Source: Achromobacter sp. UMC71 (GTDB lineage Bacteria > Pseudomonadota > Gammaproteobacteria > Burkholderiales > Burkholderiaceae_B). From it: DNA of 64,000 nucleotides. The notes beneath the pieces are model-generated. The model saw nothing but the letters and a program-made list of their open reading frames with translations, had not been told where the DNA came from and ran no database searches. Of this stretch, positions 62,999-64,000 are shown piece after piece. The stretch is from contig NZ_LZZT01000010.1 in NCBI RefSeq assembly GCF_014170305.1, positions 186,001 to 250,000 on the forward strand, written 5' to 3'. The position numbers were made by a program, and so were the translations under genes. How positions within the stretch are numbered: position 1 is the stretch's first letter; every line of letters starts with the position of its first letter.

Positions 62999-64000
62999 CA
63001 GAAATCCGTCGGCATGGCGGGACGCGGGTCGACCACGTTCACCACCAGATGGCTGAGTGTCAGGCCGGACGCCAGCAGGCGCGCGCGCAACTGGTCCGAC
63101 GAGTCGTTGATTTCAGCGGCGCTGTGCGGGGCCACCAGCTGCAGCACGATCTGGTCGCCGGCCAGGTTCAGCCGCGCATCGACCAACCCCAGACGCGGCA
63201 GGTCCAGCTTCAGGCGGGTGGCCCAGGTGGGCACCGCGGAATCGGGATCGCCGCCATAGGGTTCGCGCTCGACTTCCCATTCCATCGGCGTGCCGGGCCA
63301 GGCTTCGCCTTGCCAGGTCAGGGCCTGGTTAGCCAGGACATCCAGTTGCTGGCGCACCAGCACGGTCAAGTCTTGGTGGATGCCGCTGACCGGTGTGCCG
63401 GGAGCCGGAGCGCTGGACGAGCCGGACGCGCCCGGCGCGTCGGCGCTGGCGCGGCTGCCCGTGGCTGGCGCATCGGCCCGGGGGCGCGCGGCTTCGGCGT
63501 CCGTGGGCACGCCGGCCTTGGTGAGCTTGGCCTGCGGTTCCAGTTGAAGCTGGGCCGGGTTGCTGCGGCCGAAGACCATGTCGGTCAGGTGCGATTCGTA
63601 GAACAGGCCGCTGGTCTGCAGCGCGGTGCGCAAGGCCTGGCCTAGGGCGCGGGCCGACGGGCCGGCCGTGGCCAGGGCGGCGTGTGCCGTGGCGTCCGCT
63701 CCCTTGGCGCCGCCGGCCGCATCGCCTGCGCCAGCCGGACGTCCGGGCTTGGCGCCTGGCGCCTCTGCGCCGGAATCGGCCGTGGCGGCGGCAAGCGCCG
63801 CGGCGGTGCTGGCGGGCAGGGCGGCCGCGGGCGCATTGCCCGGGGTCGCCGCGGGTTGCCCGGGCTGCCCCGTTTGGGCGGCGGGCTGACCCGGGGCCTG
63901 CTGTGCAGGCGTGCCGGCGGATTGCGCGGGCGCATCGGCCGTCCATAGCGGGGCACGGCCCAGTACGGCGGGCGCGGCTTCAGGATATTGGGCCAGCAAG
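62998..64000 (-). CDS. FliK-like hook-length control protein, 5' truncated by the window
   Basis: At least 333 residues; the frame runs off the right edge, so the true start is outside. An Ala/Pro/Gln-rich first half is followed by a FliK-type C-terminal domain (about the last 120 residues: LTWQGEAWPGTPMEWEVERE, PTWATRLKLDLPRLGLVDAR, LVAPHSAAEINDSSDQLRAR). Paired with the FlhB-like protein it resembles the second FliK/FlhB pair seen near flagellar loci. Its function alongside the canonical fliK at 54237 is unknown. Confidence 0.8.
   Translation of the reverse strand, partial: LLAQYPEAAPAVLGRAPLWTADAPAQSAGTPAQQAPGQPAAQTGQPGQPAATPGNAPAAALPASTAAALAAATADSGAEAPGAKPGRPAGAGDAAGGAKGADATAHAALATAGPSARALGQALRTALQTSGLFYESHLTDMVFGRSNPAQLQLEPQAKLTKAGVPTDAEAARPRADAPATGSRASADAPGASGSSSAPAPGTPVSGIHQDLTVLVRQQLDVLANQALTWQGEAWPGTPMEWEVEREPYGGDPDSAVPTWATRLKLDLPRLGLVDARLNLAGDQIVLQLVAPHSAAEINDSSDQLRARLLASGLTLSHLVVNVVDPRPAMPTDF

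Noticed and set aside
1..64000. Mobile elements, CRISPR, tRNA or rRNA
   Set aside because: No transposase, integrase, spaced short direct repeats or RNA-gene sequence could be recognised on either strand.

Overview
The window is GC-rich (about two thirds G+C in most genes) and is almost entirely one large flagellar and chemotaxis super-cluster. Gene content and order fit a betaproteobacterium of the Alcaligenaceae, most likely Achromobacter or a motile Bordetella relative: flhDC master regulator, mot and che genes in one run, flhB-flhA-flhF, the whole flg block, then fliR to fliF transcribed the other way. The genus is inferred from recalled gene order and protein character; no database was consulted.

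Layout. 1-1366: end of an SDR oxidoreductase and a LysR regulator (chromosomal flank). 1461-5014: three leftward genes, a YjfB-like small protein, a Pro/Ala-rich one-TM protein and a lower-GC polytopic membrane protein. 5128-9547: flagellin fliC, a SAM methyltransferase and the sigma-28 gene fliA, all leftward. 9548-9977: AT-rich regulatory region. 9978-20771: flhD, flhC, motA, motB, a CheY-like regulator, cheA, cheW, a chemoreceptor, cheR, cheB, cheY, cheZ, closed by a strong terminator. 20980-28739: a soluble chemoreceptor, flhB, flhA and an unusually long flhF. 28841-30495: flgN, flgM, flgA leftward. 30664-41343: flgB to flgL rightward. 41486-49546: three transmembrane chemoreceptors, a small lipoprotein and aer. 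49643-60944: fliR,Q,P,O,N,M,L,K,J,I,H,G,F leftward. 61286-61618: fliE rightward. 61858-64000: a YcgR-like PilZ brake, an FlhB C-domain homologue and the 3' part of a FliK-like gene, leftward.

Logic. FlhDC (class I) would switch on the basal body, hook and export genes; FliA and the anti-sigma factor FlgM gate the late genes. Good sigma-28 promoter matches (TAAAGTTT-N11-GCCGATAA type) lie in front of fliC, flgM, flgK and aer. The CheA/W/R/B/Y/Z set, six chemoreceptors (four transmembrane, one soluble, one Aer) and MotAB complete the motility system. fliD, fliS, fliT and flhG are not in the window.

Most notable: a chemoreceptor signalling-domain segment that reads as identical over 666 bp in two genes 30 kb apart, with two further near-copies; a FlhF with a ~400-residue C-terminal extension; a soluble receptor with signalling domain first and putative sensor last; a lower-GC 13-TM protein and a methyltransferase on either side of flagellin; and a duplicated N-terminal motif in FliN. 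I found no CRISPR array, rRNA, tRNA, prophage or insertion sequence.
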